Shown here: piece by piece, positions 49,952-63,071 of the stretch
Numbering within the stretch: the stretch's first letter is position 1
Layout: every line of letters begins with the position of its first letter
Assembly (NCBI GenBank): GCA_013400975.1
Contig: WBMZ01014019.1
Span: 1-64,000 of the forward strand
Reading direction: 5' to 3'
Origin: Atrichornis clamosus
Lineage: Eukaryota; Chordata; Aves; Passeriformes; Menuridae
DNA length: 64,000 nucleotides
Position numbers and translations under genes: made by a program
Notes under the pieces: model-generated
Databases searched by the model: none
Told to the model about the DNA's origin: nothing
What the model saw: the letters and a program-made list of their open reading frames with translations, nothing else

Positions 49952-50540
49952 ACAATTTTATAGCTGTTATCCAAATTTCTACTGTGGTAAGCTTTAGAAA
50001 TGAATGGAGTATGCACTGCAGGAGAACAAGACTACCAAAATTTTAACAAAACTATTAATTTTATGTTTAGAGATCTCTTTATCACTAGAAATTAAATCTA
50101 TTGCAGCTACTTCTCAGTACAGTGTTTTCTTTGTGCATACTAAAATTCATAAGGAAACTAACTATACTCTAAACCTTCCAATTGTTTTTTTCAAGGCAAA
50201 CCCTATTTCTTCTTCTATTTTAATGGAAATTTCTAGGCAGTTTTCAGGGAGTTTGACTGGCATGTTTGATTGCCCAGTTTTCATCATGTGGTTGGAACAC
50301 TGTATTTTTTAAGGACTTCTGATTACTTGAACTTGATTCACTGCCCAGAATGTTCAGCAGGGCCTGACTGGCTTTCTGAAGGAGTCCTCCAGATGCTCTG
50401 GGGTGCCCAGGCTGCTGGCCAAGCAGAGGTCCACTAAGAGAGACACAGGGGGCTGCTAGCAAAGGTGGTCTGTCATGAAGGACTTGAGAGGATTCAATAT
50501 CTTTGTGTAGGTCTTTAGATATTTCTTGAAGCACCACTGT

Positions 50541-50686
50541 AGATGTCCCTGGAAGCGTTCTACACCAGGTTGGATTGGGCTTTGAGCAACCTGGTCTAGT
50601 GGGTGGCATCCCTGCCCACGGCAGGGGGGGTTGGAACTGAATGATCTGAAAGATCCCTTCCAACCTATCATTCTATGATTCTGTGT
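50541..50686 (+). mobile_element. CR1 LINE 3' fragment, + orientation
   Basis: CR1 3' terminal region: GATGTCCCTGGAAGCG, CACCAGGTTGGATTGGGCTT, GAGCAACCTGGTCTAGTGGG, CCCTGCCCACGGCAGGGG, then ATCATTCTATGATTCTGTGT. About 145 bp, 5'-truncated, antisense to FGF14. Confidence 0.93.
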
Positions 50687-53600
50687 AATGTAGCTAAACA
50701 CTCTGTGCTTTAAATTTTTTGCTAGCTGACTGCAGTTTACAATAACATTTCACAGGTATCCTTGCTTCCAAAGGTGCATTTCAGGGTACCATACTGGGCT
50801 GATTTTTACTCTCATGCTTTCAGCCATAGTTTTGCTTCAGCAGTGGTAGGTTCTAAATATTTCAGGCACGTTGCTGTTGTGATCCTAGAACTGCATCAAC
50901 AATACAACTGAAAACTGTTTTTTTCTTGGTCAATTGAAAGGGACAAATCTGGAAGATGTAAAATACCTAATTGCCTCTTGTCTGTGAATACAAAAATGGG
51001 AAACTGCCTCTCTTTGGAAATTACATATTTTCATCTATAAATTTCTGCTGTTGAATGAAAATTTTCTTCTGTTTTCTGAAGTAAAAACTCTCAAATATTG
51101 AGAATACTGTTATAGAAAGCATCTATCACTAAGCTAACATAATGATGTGCTACTATGATGCTTGCTAATAGGAAGAGGAAAGAGAACACTCAATAAGTAA
51201 GAAGGGAAAGACACTTTTTTCTACCTGGAATAATAATATTGTCTTCAACTGAATTGAACTGTCAATCTGTTAATTTACTCAAACTATTCAAACAATTAAA
51301 TTTGAAGGATTCCGCAACACCATATCAATGTCAACTTGACAATTTGTCTGGAAATCATGATGGTCCTCCGTTTTTTCCCAGCATTGATTCAAAAGTGCCT
51401 CAACAATATTCTAAGAAATCTGAGGAGCATTCAGCTTGATAAATTGAGGGACTCTACAGATGACACTGAAATCTGTGAATAGCCAGGAGATGAATTACAA
51501 AAAAATAATAAAAAGAAAGTATAAACTCAAACACTAACATGCTCTCCCGAAAAGGACTGCCCAAAGGGTGAGCTTGTGGTCTGGAGCAGGATATTCAGAG
51601 GTTACAGCTGGAGGAGCTGGAAGACCTCTAAGGCATCTTTACCCAGTGTTTACCCTCTCCAGAATGCCATTTCCATCATTTGAAGGTACAGTGAAGGGAA
51701 CAGAAATTTGTTTACTCATTAGACTTCCTAGCCGATGAGCAAACAAACCTTTCATATTCACAGTTTGAAGCACATGAAGCCTGTGCACATACCTTTACCT
51801 GTAGGCTCTCACTTCACTTTCAGGTGTCATGGGCTACCAAAGTGAAGCTGAAATCACCAGCATGCTTCAAATACCACCGATTTGCAGCTGTAGGTCTGTA
51901 ATTAAAAGCCACGTTTGACATCTGAATTTAACTGACACCCATATATATGGCTTCAGGCTGGTCTCCACTGCCATTGTGGTTTGTATAACATTAATTGAAA
52001 TGCTTCCCTTGAAGGGAAACTTTCTGACAGCCAACTGAGTAAACAGCTTGGGTTCCAGTTCCCTTCAATCACCCTACTGATGTGATCCAGTAGGAAGTTA
52101 TTTTAAATCTGAACTGTCACTAAAGATCAAAGCTCAAGGTTAAAATAAGAAAGAAATAGATATCTGAAGTTTTTCACATGACAAAGAGAAAGCTTCATAC
52201 AGAACTGTGTTTTAGTTATGCCAGCTTGGAAACAGATCAAATGCATAACAGCCTGTATGCTACTGAGATGCAAAGAAATCAGGAAAACCCAGTTGAATAT
52301 GCTGAGGCAACCTAAAAAAAATCCCCCAAAAATGCCCTTACTACCAAACGTATTTATTAAGTTATGACTTGTGCCATGAATGCTGATTGAAACTGCTGTG
52401 TATTTGGACAAGAGAGTTTTGGTCTGAAACAGATTAGTAAGAGCTCTTGCTTATTAAGTCAGAATTGTATCAATGTATTGAAATCCAGTAACTTTTTTCA
52501 CACTCATTGTTAACTAAGGACAATTCACGAGATGTTTTTTGGTACATAACAACCTTCTGCATTTCACTGCTTTCACTTTTTACTAAGCAAGTAGTGAAAA
52601 GAATTGGAGTGCTGCAAGTGGTTTCTGAATCAGAAGATAAGATAGCATTTTGAGCAGAAGATAATTTTAACTAGCCATAGATGAAATGCAAGTGGAAAAC
52701 GTTTTTATTCAAAATATTACTTTCACTGTATTTGAGAAAGGTGCTTTTGCAGACTATACCTCCTATTCATGATATGTTTTGAAGAAGTTTTCAAAGAAAC
52801 ATAGACTTCATGTTAAAAGAATTTCATTAGAGAGATGTCTCCATCTACAGCCAAAGTGCTGGAGCAAGCCAACCACCTCTTTTCTTTTTCACACATCAGC
52901 AATCAGCCCTGAAGTGTATCTCCCCAGAAGCTCACCTTCCTGACTGCACTGAAGGATTTACAGCCTAATGACAACTGGAGCCAAGCACAGCAGGCACTGG
53001 TAGTTTCCTTAAATTTTTAATTGAAAGGTATCTATAAAATTAAATTAAGCATCCAACCACACAAATGAAGGGCTAAAATAATTTTTTTTTTTTTTTAAGA
53101 ACAGCTTGCATATGTACAAAGACTTGGACAGACACAAGATTTTCCCCAAAACAACTGACATGTCTCCCCAGACACTTCTGCAGTAAATGTTTCACTGCAC
53201 ACACAGCTGAAATCACTCTTTCCAGCCTAGGGGGACTTCAAAGTAAACCTTACATTTCTCAGCCTTTAACTGAAAAGTATTGCTCATCTTAACCCTGGAC
53301 GAGATTGATGACAAATCACCAGGTTTTGAAAGGTCTACAAGAGCTTTCTATGTTCAAAGTTTCCTTTGTAACCCATAACAACAAATTTCATCAAGAACTA
53401 CTGGAACCAGGGTATATAAAGAAGCAGGGAAATACACAAACATGAGAGAACAGAAACATATTGCTACTTTCTCAAAATTAAATCAATGTTTCTTATTTAC
53501 TTAACTGGTAATAAAATTCACAGGCTTCGCTTTATTTGGCTTGAAGTTATAGGGACATTGCTTGTTTTGATTTGCAACTTGTTGACTTCTTCAGTCACGC

Positions 53601-53944
53601 CCCCAAGGGGCACCATAAAGAAACACTTCTTTATTACTCTGTAGGCCTTGCCATCTTTCTTATCTTAGTCACTTTGAGCACTATTTCAGGAATGATCCCT
53701 GCCATAACTCAGAAGCCATACATCAGCACTTCAACCTTTTCACAGCTTAGACACTATTTCAAATGCTTTCGCAGTTCAGAAGAAAAGATTTCTTACTGGG
53801 TGGACCAAAAACCTTTATCATTCATCAAGGAAGGTGCAGAGGTACCACCACTGTTCTTTCTCCTTGCTGATCAAGGAAATAATTACTAATGAGAGCTTAT
53901 GGAGAAACTATTACAGAATGTGAGATGAGTGAAAATAAGTAATT

Positions 53945-53966
53945 TATATATATATATATATATATA
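53945..53966. repeat. AT dinucleotide run
   Basis: Twenty-two bases of alternating T and A in FGF14 intron 3. Confidence 0.9.
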
Positions 53967-54420
53967 ATAAAAGCTATTTGGATTTACATTTCTAGTTGAC
54001 AGATCATCTGTTTAGAATGGAAGCAAATAAAGCCCATAAGAAAAATTACATAGTAACACACTGTGCAGAATTTGTGTTTAAGATGCCTTTCAACATGACT
54101 GATTCAGATGAACAATAATAAAAGGTTTTTTCCTTCTTAAGAGCTTTATTCACACTTTGACAACCAAAAAACTGTCCAACAAGTTGCACAGTATAGAATG
54201 AATGCAGTTACTGGGATGCTTATTTTATGTATAAAACCAGACCCTTTAGTTTAACAAGTCATTAGAATAAACATATGTCATACCACAAAGAAAAGAGATG
54301 AAGAATTCTTCCCATTATCTTCTCTCTCTCTGCCGTATTCAACTACAATATTATTAATTGCAGATGGCAAAGAAAAATGTCTTCTTTTATATGCACAGCT
54401 GCATAGTTATGTAGTAGAAC

Positions 54421-54446
54421 CATTCTATGATTCTATGATTCTATGA
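54421..54446 (+). mobile_element. CR1 tail remnant, three ATTCTATG units
   Basis: CATTCTATGATTCTATGA and its continuation give three copies of the octamer that ends avian CR1 elements. No CR1 body precedes it, so this is either an extremely 5'-truncated insertion or a small expansion of an octamer. Confidence 0.7.
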
Positions 54447-57400
54447 ACTTCACATACAAAGTAAAATTCAAAATGTGAAGCAACCTTCCACTGCTGCATG
54501 AACTGATGTAAACCACAGAAATGAACAACCAAAACCAATGCTTTTTGAATTTAAAATCATAAATACTTTTCTCCCACTTCAGCACAATACTTGCTGAAAC
54601 TCCCAGAGTAAATCTCTTTCAATATAAATTTTATTTCTGTTTCCCCTAATCTCCCACCCAAGGGAACCCCTAAGAGGGGAGCACTGGCAGGAGTGCACTC
54701 GCTGAAGTACTGCATGGTATAGTGATTTATACATCTGGCTGAAATAGCCAACCACTGGATGTCACTGTTACTCCACACGAAGGAAGCAAATATAACCATG
54801 AGATTATCACCACCATAGAGTAGCTGTCTCCTGTTAGCTACTAAAAAAAAATTTTGAAAACAACAAAAGCCCTTTTAAAAATACAGTGAATTTAAAATTT
54901 AGGACGAGTGCAAGGGAAAACCATGCTTGGAAAATTAAGTCTTAGGAAGTCTGCAGTACAAAGGGTGGTCAATAGTGGCTTATGTTGCTGTGCCAAATTT
55001 TGGCTTTGAAAGAAACTAAAGTAAAAGTTGGCTTTTCCTTCAGAATGGGAGAACAATTTCTTCTTCAAGTCCTTTGCGTTTCTGTCCTCTGGGACTCTAG
55101 ACTGTTTCCAATTGCTGCCCATCACATATAGCCATTGTTCTGCAGGTATTTTCCCAGTTGGAAGAAGACTGACATGACTTGTTTAGGTAGCACCACTAAG
55201 ACACACATGAATATACTGAAAAATTCCCATCCGTCCTCAGCTGAGTATCCTAACAGAGAATGGCTTTCAGTTCCATTCGTTTACCCATGAGCAAATTGGT
55301 TTTCTGGTGTAAAAGGTTGGATTATAAATGGAAATTTCAATATGCTTAGAAGGGAAAAAAAGAAAAAAAAAAGGATTCTCATCTTCTCCCTAGAATGCAA
55401 AAGTCCTTTCTTGATCCCAAGTGATTTTCTCTGTGCCAGCCTTGAGCATGAAACTGCTTCGATCCACTGGATAAGGCGAAAACCTATTTTTTTTTCCTTT
55501 TTGTGCATCATGCTTCACTAAGCAATTGTTTTATCCTTATTTTAACCTCCTCACCTGGCTGTCTCTACTATTTCCAGTAGCCCTTGAAAACAGAGAAATA
55601 ACTCAGCTTGCTATTTCCAACATCACCTCCAAGAAGCAACATGAATCTGAGTCCATAGAATCTGAAAAGAGACATTACTTCAATTTAAAATGCAGCTAAT
55701 TATGTTTAACCAAAAAGTAGGCTCCTACAAGATTTGAAGTCTGTACTTCAAAAAACAAAACAGCCCTCATTTGGAATGGGTTATTATTTGTTATCAATAC
55801 ATTCATGTTATTTTTAAAAAATCATTTCAACTCCCATTAAAAAATTCATCTGATGATATTTCTTAGATACTTTCTTCTTTCTAATGAAAAGTAAGTGTTA
55901 GGAATGAAAATAAAATAAATTCATTATGAGAGTTTGAAAAGTGTCTAAAATACACAATCATAAACAAGGAAATACTGTCCTTAAATAAGAGTCTAATTTA
56001 ATAAAGTCTAATTTCAACCTGCATATGTGATAACAGAGTAGAAAGAGAATTTTTAAAAGTCATTGACATGATTCTCAATTTTTCTTTGCAGCTAAATATA
56101 TACAATATTACTGAATTTGTTTACCCCTGTTCAAATAGGATCTCTATGTTATCAACAGTAACAATGGGGAAGCTATAACTTCACTGAGATACAAATTCAA
56201 ACTTAACACAGTGCCTGCATTTCCAGATAAAATTTGAATCTGTTGCTATAGTTAGACATCATATGATTTTATGGGATTGTACTCTCGTAATATAATTTTT
56301 TATGCTTCTAATTAAACTTAAAACTGTAGAAAAGCATAGAAATGTATAATCTGTAAAATCAGGAAGATGAAAGTATCTGGGACTCAAATATAGAAAAAGC
56401 ATATAGAATGCCTTTAAAAGATCTGCCCATTTATTAAAATGCAGTGGAAAATGCTGTTTCAATGATACAAACCAAGAGATTTCCAGACAAAAACAAAAAA
56501 AGCAGTGTTCATACAGCTTTTTCACTATAAAATGCAGCACTGATTACATGTGTTTACATGACAGAAAAACAAACAAAAAGATGTGGGTCAGGAATTAAAG
56601 ATGATTGGACAGTCATGCAAATTCTTTGCAAGTCAAAGATGCAGGAAATAAATAGCCACAGTGAAGATGTTTCAATCAAGTATGGCTTTTTAACCATTTT
56701 GCTAGTGCCAGATGAGAGAAGATGAAAAAGTAATCACAGAGGTGACCTTTGCTGAATGGCACATCAAACCTGGCTTGCCATTGAAACCGGCAGGACACAC
56801 GGCCCCAGAATTTCACATGTACACAGAGCCCTACACGTGAATGGCCACAGACCCTGGCTGCCTGCTTTTGTGACCAGGATATTGACTATAGTTTAGTAAT
56901 GAAATTGAATTTCGTGGAAGCATTTGTATTGATGGAAATCATTCACTGGAATAATGGACCATAAAAGGCAAGCAACGATATGCACATCACATGTTCCCTG
57001 GCCACAAAATAGATTTTGGCCCATAGTTTACACTTGTTTGACTTCTTTTTGCACTTACTGACTAGCCAAAGAATATGTGGGTCATTCACAATCACAGTCA
57101 ACAATACAAATTCTGCCACCAACTGTGCTTCTAACTTCAAGAGAAAGGCAGAAATTGGTCAAAGATTCATGAAAGCAGAAAAAAAATCTGCAAATGTATT
57201 TCTGTTGTCTTTACACTGTAATGACAACGAAGCCCAGGCGGTAGGAACAGCGGGGAGGAGAAGCCCTGATTACTCGAAAACCTCATACAGTATATTAACA
57301 GACAGTGCAAAATACTGAAATTCCACAGAAAGTACCTTGAGGCATTTCCTGGCCTTAGATAAGTCCTAGTTTGAAATTTTCTCCCTTTAATCTTTTCGCA

Positions 57401-60400
57401 CTGACTTTAAATGATTCCCTCTTCCACAGTGGGTAGTTACCGCTCCTGGTGCTCCTGCTGCAGAGGAGCTCTGACATTGCAAGGGCATTTTCTTTGGTGA
57501 ACTTCAACGAAACCCACGTGCGAGGCTGCATTGTCTTCACCCTTCATAAAGGGATTGCTCATTAAATGGAAGGTAAACATATTAAGAATGACAATTTCCA
57601 TCCAATCACTCAATTTAGAAGAGGACAGATGCTCCTTGCAAAGTCAAATAGCATGGCAAGGTTATCCATAATAGAGATTTTACAGTACAGCTGTCAGCAT
57701 TCAGAGATCATCTGTTTGCCAACAGGTATCACTGTCACTGTCCTTGGGCTTTTCCTGAAGCAAGGGAGAACACTGACGAATGAGAGAACCGTGCACAGGA
57801 TCTGCGGCCATGTGCATTCAACAGATGCTGACCCTGCAGAGATGACCACGGCTTTCAGACACACATGCAGCTGCATCCTTTGTTTAAGCAAGAATAAAAG
57901 AGAAAAGTTCAGTGGTGAAGGTGACAGAATTGCACAAACATTTAAATACTGTAGGGGCTGATCTTGATTTGCTTCTCTGGTTGGTGCTTATTACTGTGAA
58001 TATTCTTATTAAAATTAATGAAAGCACTTAAGCAAATAAAGCATCTAATGCCTTAAATTGCCTGAGTCTTGAGGTCCACAGGTGCATAAATGTAGATCAT
58101 TACACCCACATGGAGTCCCCTGACTTCTCCCAAAAAACCTTTATTTAGGTGAAACCGTCTACCCACACTGTTCTTCTTTTAAGGATTAGAGATGCTGTTT
58201 GTGGTGTAACATACCAGGCAATTTTTCTGAACTTCAACAGGAAATTAATTGCTTCTTATTCAGATAGACAAGGAGAAACTATTGTAAAGATACAATTTAA
58301 GTGCCAAAATAGAATTAGGTTTGACATAAATGTGAATATAAAGACCATCCAGAAACGTTTGCAGCCATAAAGAAACTCTGTTTTTATATGGTCATAAAAT
58401 TCTCAACTACAATTGGCAAAAAATATGTGACTTTTTAAAGGTTTTTCTGCTTTTCATTTGGATGCTGCACAGTCTTTTGGATATGTTGGTGGTCAATCTC
58501 ACCAGTATTTTTTCCCCAACACCCACTTTACAGACACACCAAGCATCCAAAGACTAAAGACTTCAAAATTCATACTGGTGTCTCAACATGACATTGTTTC
58601 ATACACAAATCCCTGCCCTTCCTCTACCTTCCTCCTCTTTCAGAGTTTATCCAAAGCTTGCAGAAGTTTCAAAGCAACTAAACACATGAAAGCTCAGAGA
58701 GATAGTAAGGTGCTAGATCTAATCTTTCTGTTTGCAGAGTTCCTAGAACAAATGCAAGTAAAGATGACCTCAAAAACTCAGTTCCATCATAAAAGCATCC
58801 CTTAAAATTCACTATATGATATAGTTCTGATTAATTGTAACAAATTATTATGGATACTGTATTTGGTTAATGGTTTTATATCCATTTATTTTAAGAACTA
58901 TTCATTGTATCAATTAAATTAGAACTATTTTGAAAATTGCATGCAATATTGGATCTGGTAATAGTCCCTACCTGGAAAGCTAATAATCCTTCCCTATTGC
59001 TTGTTGGATATTTAATTCTGCTCTTACGTTAGACACAATATATTGGTACGTAGGATTCACTTAGGATCCAAATTTTCCTCTGGTTTCTGTAGAGTATGCC
59101 AGGCCAATCCTTGGAAGGACTACCTGTACCAGACTCCATATGGTACAGTAACGCAAATGTAAAGCTTTCTGGCAATTACTGAAAGGACTCCTTTTCTCAA
59201 AAATCACAACTGCAAAATGAATGCAACCTGTCACACCAAATTAAGTGCATAATACATGCATAAGCCTGCTTTCATCTAGACATAAAATATACATGCTCCC
59301 AATGGGCTGCTGAGTCTCTGCTGACTTGCAGCTAGGGAACAAGTGTGGGCCCACTGAAGTCCTGACTCCAGTGACACAGAAACCAGCCAACAGCTCTGGA
59401 AACTAAGCTAACCTGTAGACTACAAACTACTACGAAACCAGGCAATTTTCTCAGGGCACTAAAACATGGGGATCATTCCAAGTTTGTTGAAATCGTGCCT
59501 GCCATGCAATTTACTTCATGAGCCGGAGACCTCTGTTGTCAGTTCCTTTTTTATCTCTGGTGAGAGAGAGAATGTAACTTCACTATTTCTCCCCATAGAG
59601 AATAAAGGTTGTGTTTGCATGCATGACTGACAAGTAATGTGTATTGCAAAATCTTTGAGACAAGAACCACATCTTCTGTATTTTGCACTATTTTATAGTA
59701 TCAAATCATCACAGAAATCTCTACAAACACCTAACAGATTTTTTTTTTTTGGTATTGCAGAAACAAACTGAACATACATTATTTTTCACAGAAGTGAAAG
59801 TGCTGTCTGAGAAGAATCTCCAGCAAGCATGCTCATTTTTAACACAAATAGGAATTAGTAGGGAATTTCTCATTTTAAAGCTGTGCTAATATTTGAAAAG
59901 GGCAAATGAACTGACTGCAGTCAGTTAACAGAGCACCAATCAACAGGAGAACCAATCACTAGGCAAGAAACCAAACAATGAGAAAAGAAAAAATTGTATT
60001 TGATTTAATTAGTAATTAAAACTTAGGCATTTAAGTAGTCAATTCAACATGATGCTATGGAAAATGTTTGGGTCTTTTTTCAGGGAAATACTGATTTATT
60101 ACTTTAAATTTGGCAGCTGACAAGGAAAAGAAACTGTGTTCATACATACCATATTTCGACTTGTAAAAGCATTTTACTCGACTCTTTACAGAATTTTGAC
60201 TGAAAAAATTAAGACATGTCTCAACAATAACTCTCTTGGAAACCACCCTAAATTAGTGGTCTGCCACGTTCATCAGTAATTCCATAACATGTTAGATGAT
60301 GAGAAAGACAGGTACTGGGTGAACTGCTTGGTTAAGAGGGGCAAATTCAGACAAAATACATTAATATAGCCACATAGAGACTCAGGTATTTAGGGACAAA

Positions 60401-63055
60401 ATGCAAATAAAAATTCCAAAACAAGGATTAAGAATCATGGAAAATGCAAACTTTACTGGATTGAAAATTTAGATGCATCAAAACGTAGTTTGCATGAATA
60501 ATACACAACCACAATACCTATTGAAGAGAGCCATACAAAAACTCCTTGCTTTGGAACACTTGGGAACATAGAGACATAGCCAAGGTAACTTTCTAGCATC
60601 ATGATCATACTTTTACCCCCATAATAAATGCTCTCATGAGAAATTAATTAGAATGGGCATAGTGCTGAGCTGGTGCAGGTACAATGCTCCTAGCTGTCCT
60701 GGAGCCAGCTCCTTTGCAACAAGCTTGGCTGTCTGAATGGATTTGTATTTGTCACAGGTTGCACCCTACACTTAAAGGAAATATTACTGATTTTCCCTTT
60801 TCCCTCCCTTAATATGGTGCTATCACCCTATTATAAAAAGGAGGAATTAATACAAAATTAAACAAGTTAAATGTTAAGGGGATGTCTACATAACAGACTG
60901 AATAATTTTGAGCAGGTTATGCCCTGGGGCACGAGGCGGCTCCTGTCTATAACCTCTGTGAGAACAGTGTTCTGAGATCAGCATCAAAGTTTTGTTGAGA
61001 AACAGTATACTGACTGCACATGTCGCAGTATTACTGCAGATAATACTGAACTAGGTATAGCTCATAATCTAACTCCTTGAGATATAGGCAAAGTTTGACT
61101 ACTCACCATCTGCCTTATAGACAAATGCACAGCATACCAGTGGAAGTTCCAGGGACAGATGTCATTTATTTAGTATTCCATACCAGGATAAAACTAATAC
61201 TCATTGCATAGAAGAGCTTAGAACTCAATTATTGCATCTTTTGGTCGGCATATCTCATTTTTCAAAGAAGCAATTTACTGTATGTGGGTAAGGAAATAAG
61301 TATTCTTAGCAAAACAACTGAACAATATTCACTTTAAAATCAATTCTTCCTTATTTGTATTATCATTTTATACAAGACCTGAATATTAAAAATAAAAGCA
61401 TTTTTTATTTTCTATTGTTGCTAAATCTCTAATGCATAGTTATGAAGGCACCTTTGACTTCCAGGATAAGAGTGTAAAGTATTTAGATGTGAAAAAATCA
61501 TTTTTGTAACTTATATTAACATGACTTATCATCATAGGTTATGCCATGAACTCAGAAAATGTTTCTACAGTTTATTGAATACCCACAGAGAAATACTCTC
61601 TGACTAAAACTGCTCAAGCAGGCAACAGTATCTGCTCAACCAGGAAAATAGTCCACACCATAGCTTTGCAAGTAATAACCCGATATGACAGAGTATCCTA
61701 TAAAAATATACCTCTGCAAAAATTCAACAAAATGCTTCCATTTTACTAAATCCCAAAAGGTTGCAAAACCACTAGAAATTGGTTATTATTTCTGGTTATC
61801 TTATAAGAGGAAAAAAGCAAATTGCAATTGGGATACAACCGCTACATTGTAATGGAGAAAAGCTTTTCAAGATAGGAGATTTTATGCTCCAGAGGATTCA
61901 GAAATCTGGGGAGTGAAAAGAAGGAGCACTGCTGCAGATCATTTCTAAACCATTCTGAATTCAGGGGGAAATACAGACCAAACTTAAAAAAATCAAAAAC
62001 TCAGTCTCCCCAATCTGTTTCCATCCTAAAGCAAGCATCCATCTCATCAAATCTTGCAATGTCCTTATCATTTACATGTATCTCCTTTACATTTTTCTAT
62101 AACTTTATTCATGAATGTTACATTATTTCTGAATTTGCATTACCATAAGTCTGGTTTTACACTGAAAATATTCTCCAAGGTTTCTTTTGTACCACCACAG
62201 AGAGAGTCAGAAAAAAATTTTCAATAAAAAATGCAAAAAATAGTTCAGATGTAATTGTTCAAAATTTTTTAAAAGAAAAATAGGTAGTTTTGGTCAATCA
62301 TATAGGTCAATCATGACATAACAATTACAAACATGACACAACATTTTTAGTGCTCAGTTATTTCACACATTCCTCATTAGAATCACTTTTTCAGAAGGGA
62401 AGTATAGACAACAGTGCTAATTCCAATTTTAATAAGCAATATCATAAGTAATCTAATGGGATAATAACACTAATTAAAATCCCAGTTAAAATGAAATGGA
62501 AGGTTTCTGTAAGCATTCATGAGATTGGGGATATAATACAAAGGAACAATAACTTAAGAAGAGGAACTCCTCCCCAGACCTGAAGATTGTCCTGTATCAG
62601 TATCCTCTATTAATAGCTAATTGAAAGTTTAGTTTTTATGTTCTCAATAGGACACACTATATTTTAGTAAAATATGCTCACTCTGATATAAAAAGTAATA
62701 TTAAAGGCAATACACAGAAAGAAAGCCTTTCCTACATGCAGTAAATGTGAAATAAAATCACATGCCTTGGAGAAAGCATCTTGGAACACCCAAAATAGAT
62801 TTTGACAGCACTTTTCCCCATGTCAGTCCCAAAGAGACATGTTGGAAGGGATATCTTACAGAGGCATGTGTATCATGGCTTTTCATTAAGAGTTGGAGAT
62901 TTTGGTTATATGTTGCTGTACTTACAGAACTGATTTCTTAAACCATATGACTTTGTTGATTATACACTTGGGAGTATTGTATGCAGCTTGAAGCTACTCC
63001 ATGCTGCTAAATGGGAGTAATCTTGGAAGAAATGCACAGAAGTGGTTGAAAGAGT

Positions 63056-63071
63056 TCATTCATTCATTCAT
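63056..63071. repeat. CATT tetranucleotide microsatellite
   Basis: About four CATT units in FGF14 intron 3. Confidence 0.9.

Larger units (their letters stand above)
45829..50540 (-). other. FGF14: FGF14 intron 3, segment between two CR1 copies
   Basis: AT-rich intronic DNA with no supported exon. Named sites are an ATCA tetranucleotide run at 49001-49022 and a G-quadruplex motif at 49922-49951. A GC-richer stretch at about 50340-50540 leads directly into the next CR1 piece and was not identified. Confidence 0.65.

Noticed and set aside
50244..50701. Minus-strand frames of 139 and 81 codons
   Set aside because: They read through the antisense of a CR1 3' end and its flank; they are not genes.
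53572..53889. 105-codon frame with a hydrophobic segment
   Set aside because: It opens with TTG, not ATG, there is no acceptor or promoter that I can support, and the sequence matches no family I know.
57566..57961. 131-codon + strand frame with an ATG
   Set aside because: No recognisable domain and no splice signals placed to use it. It may lie in conserved non-coding DNA, but that cannot be judged from one sequence.
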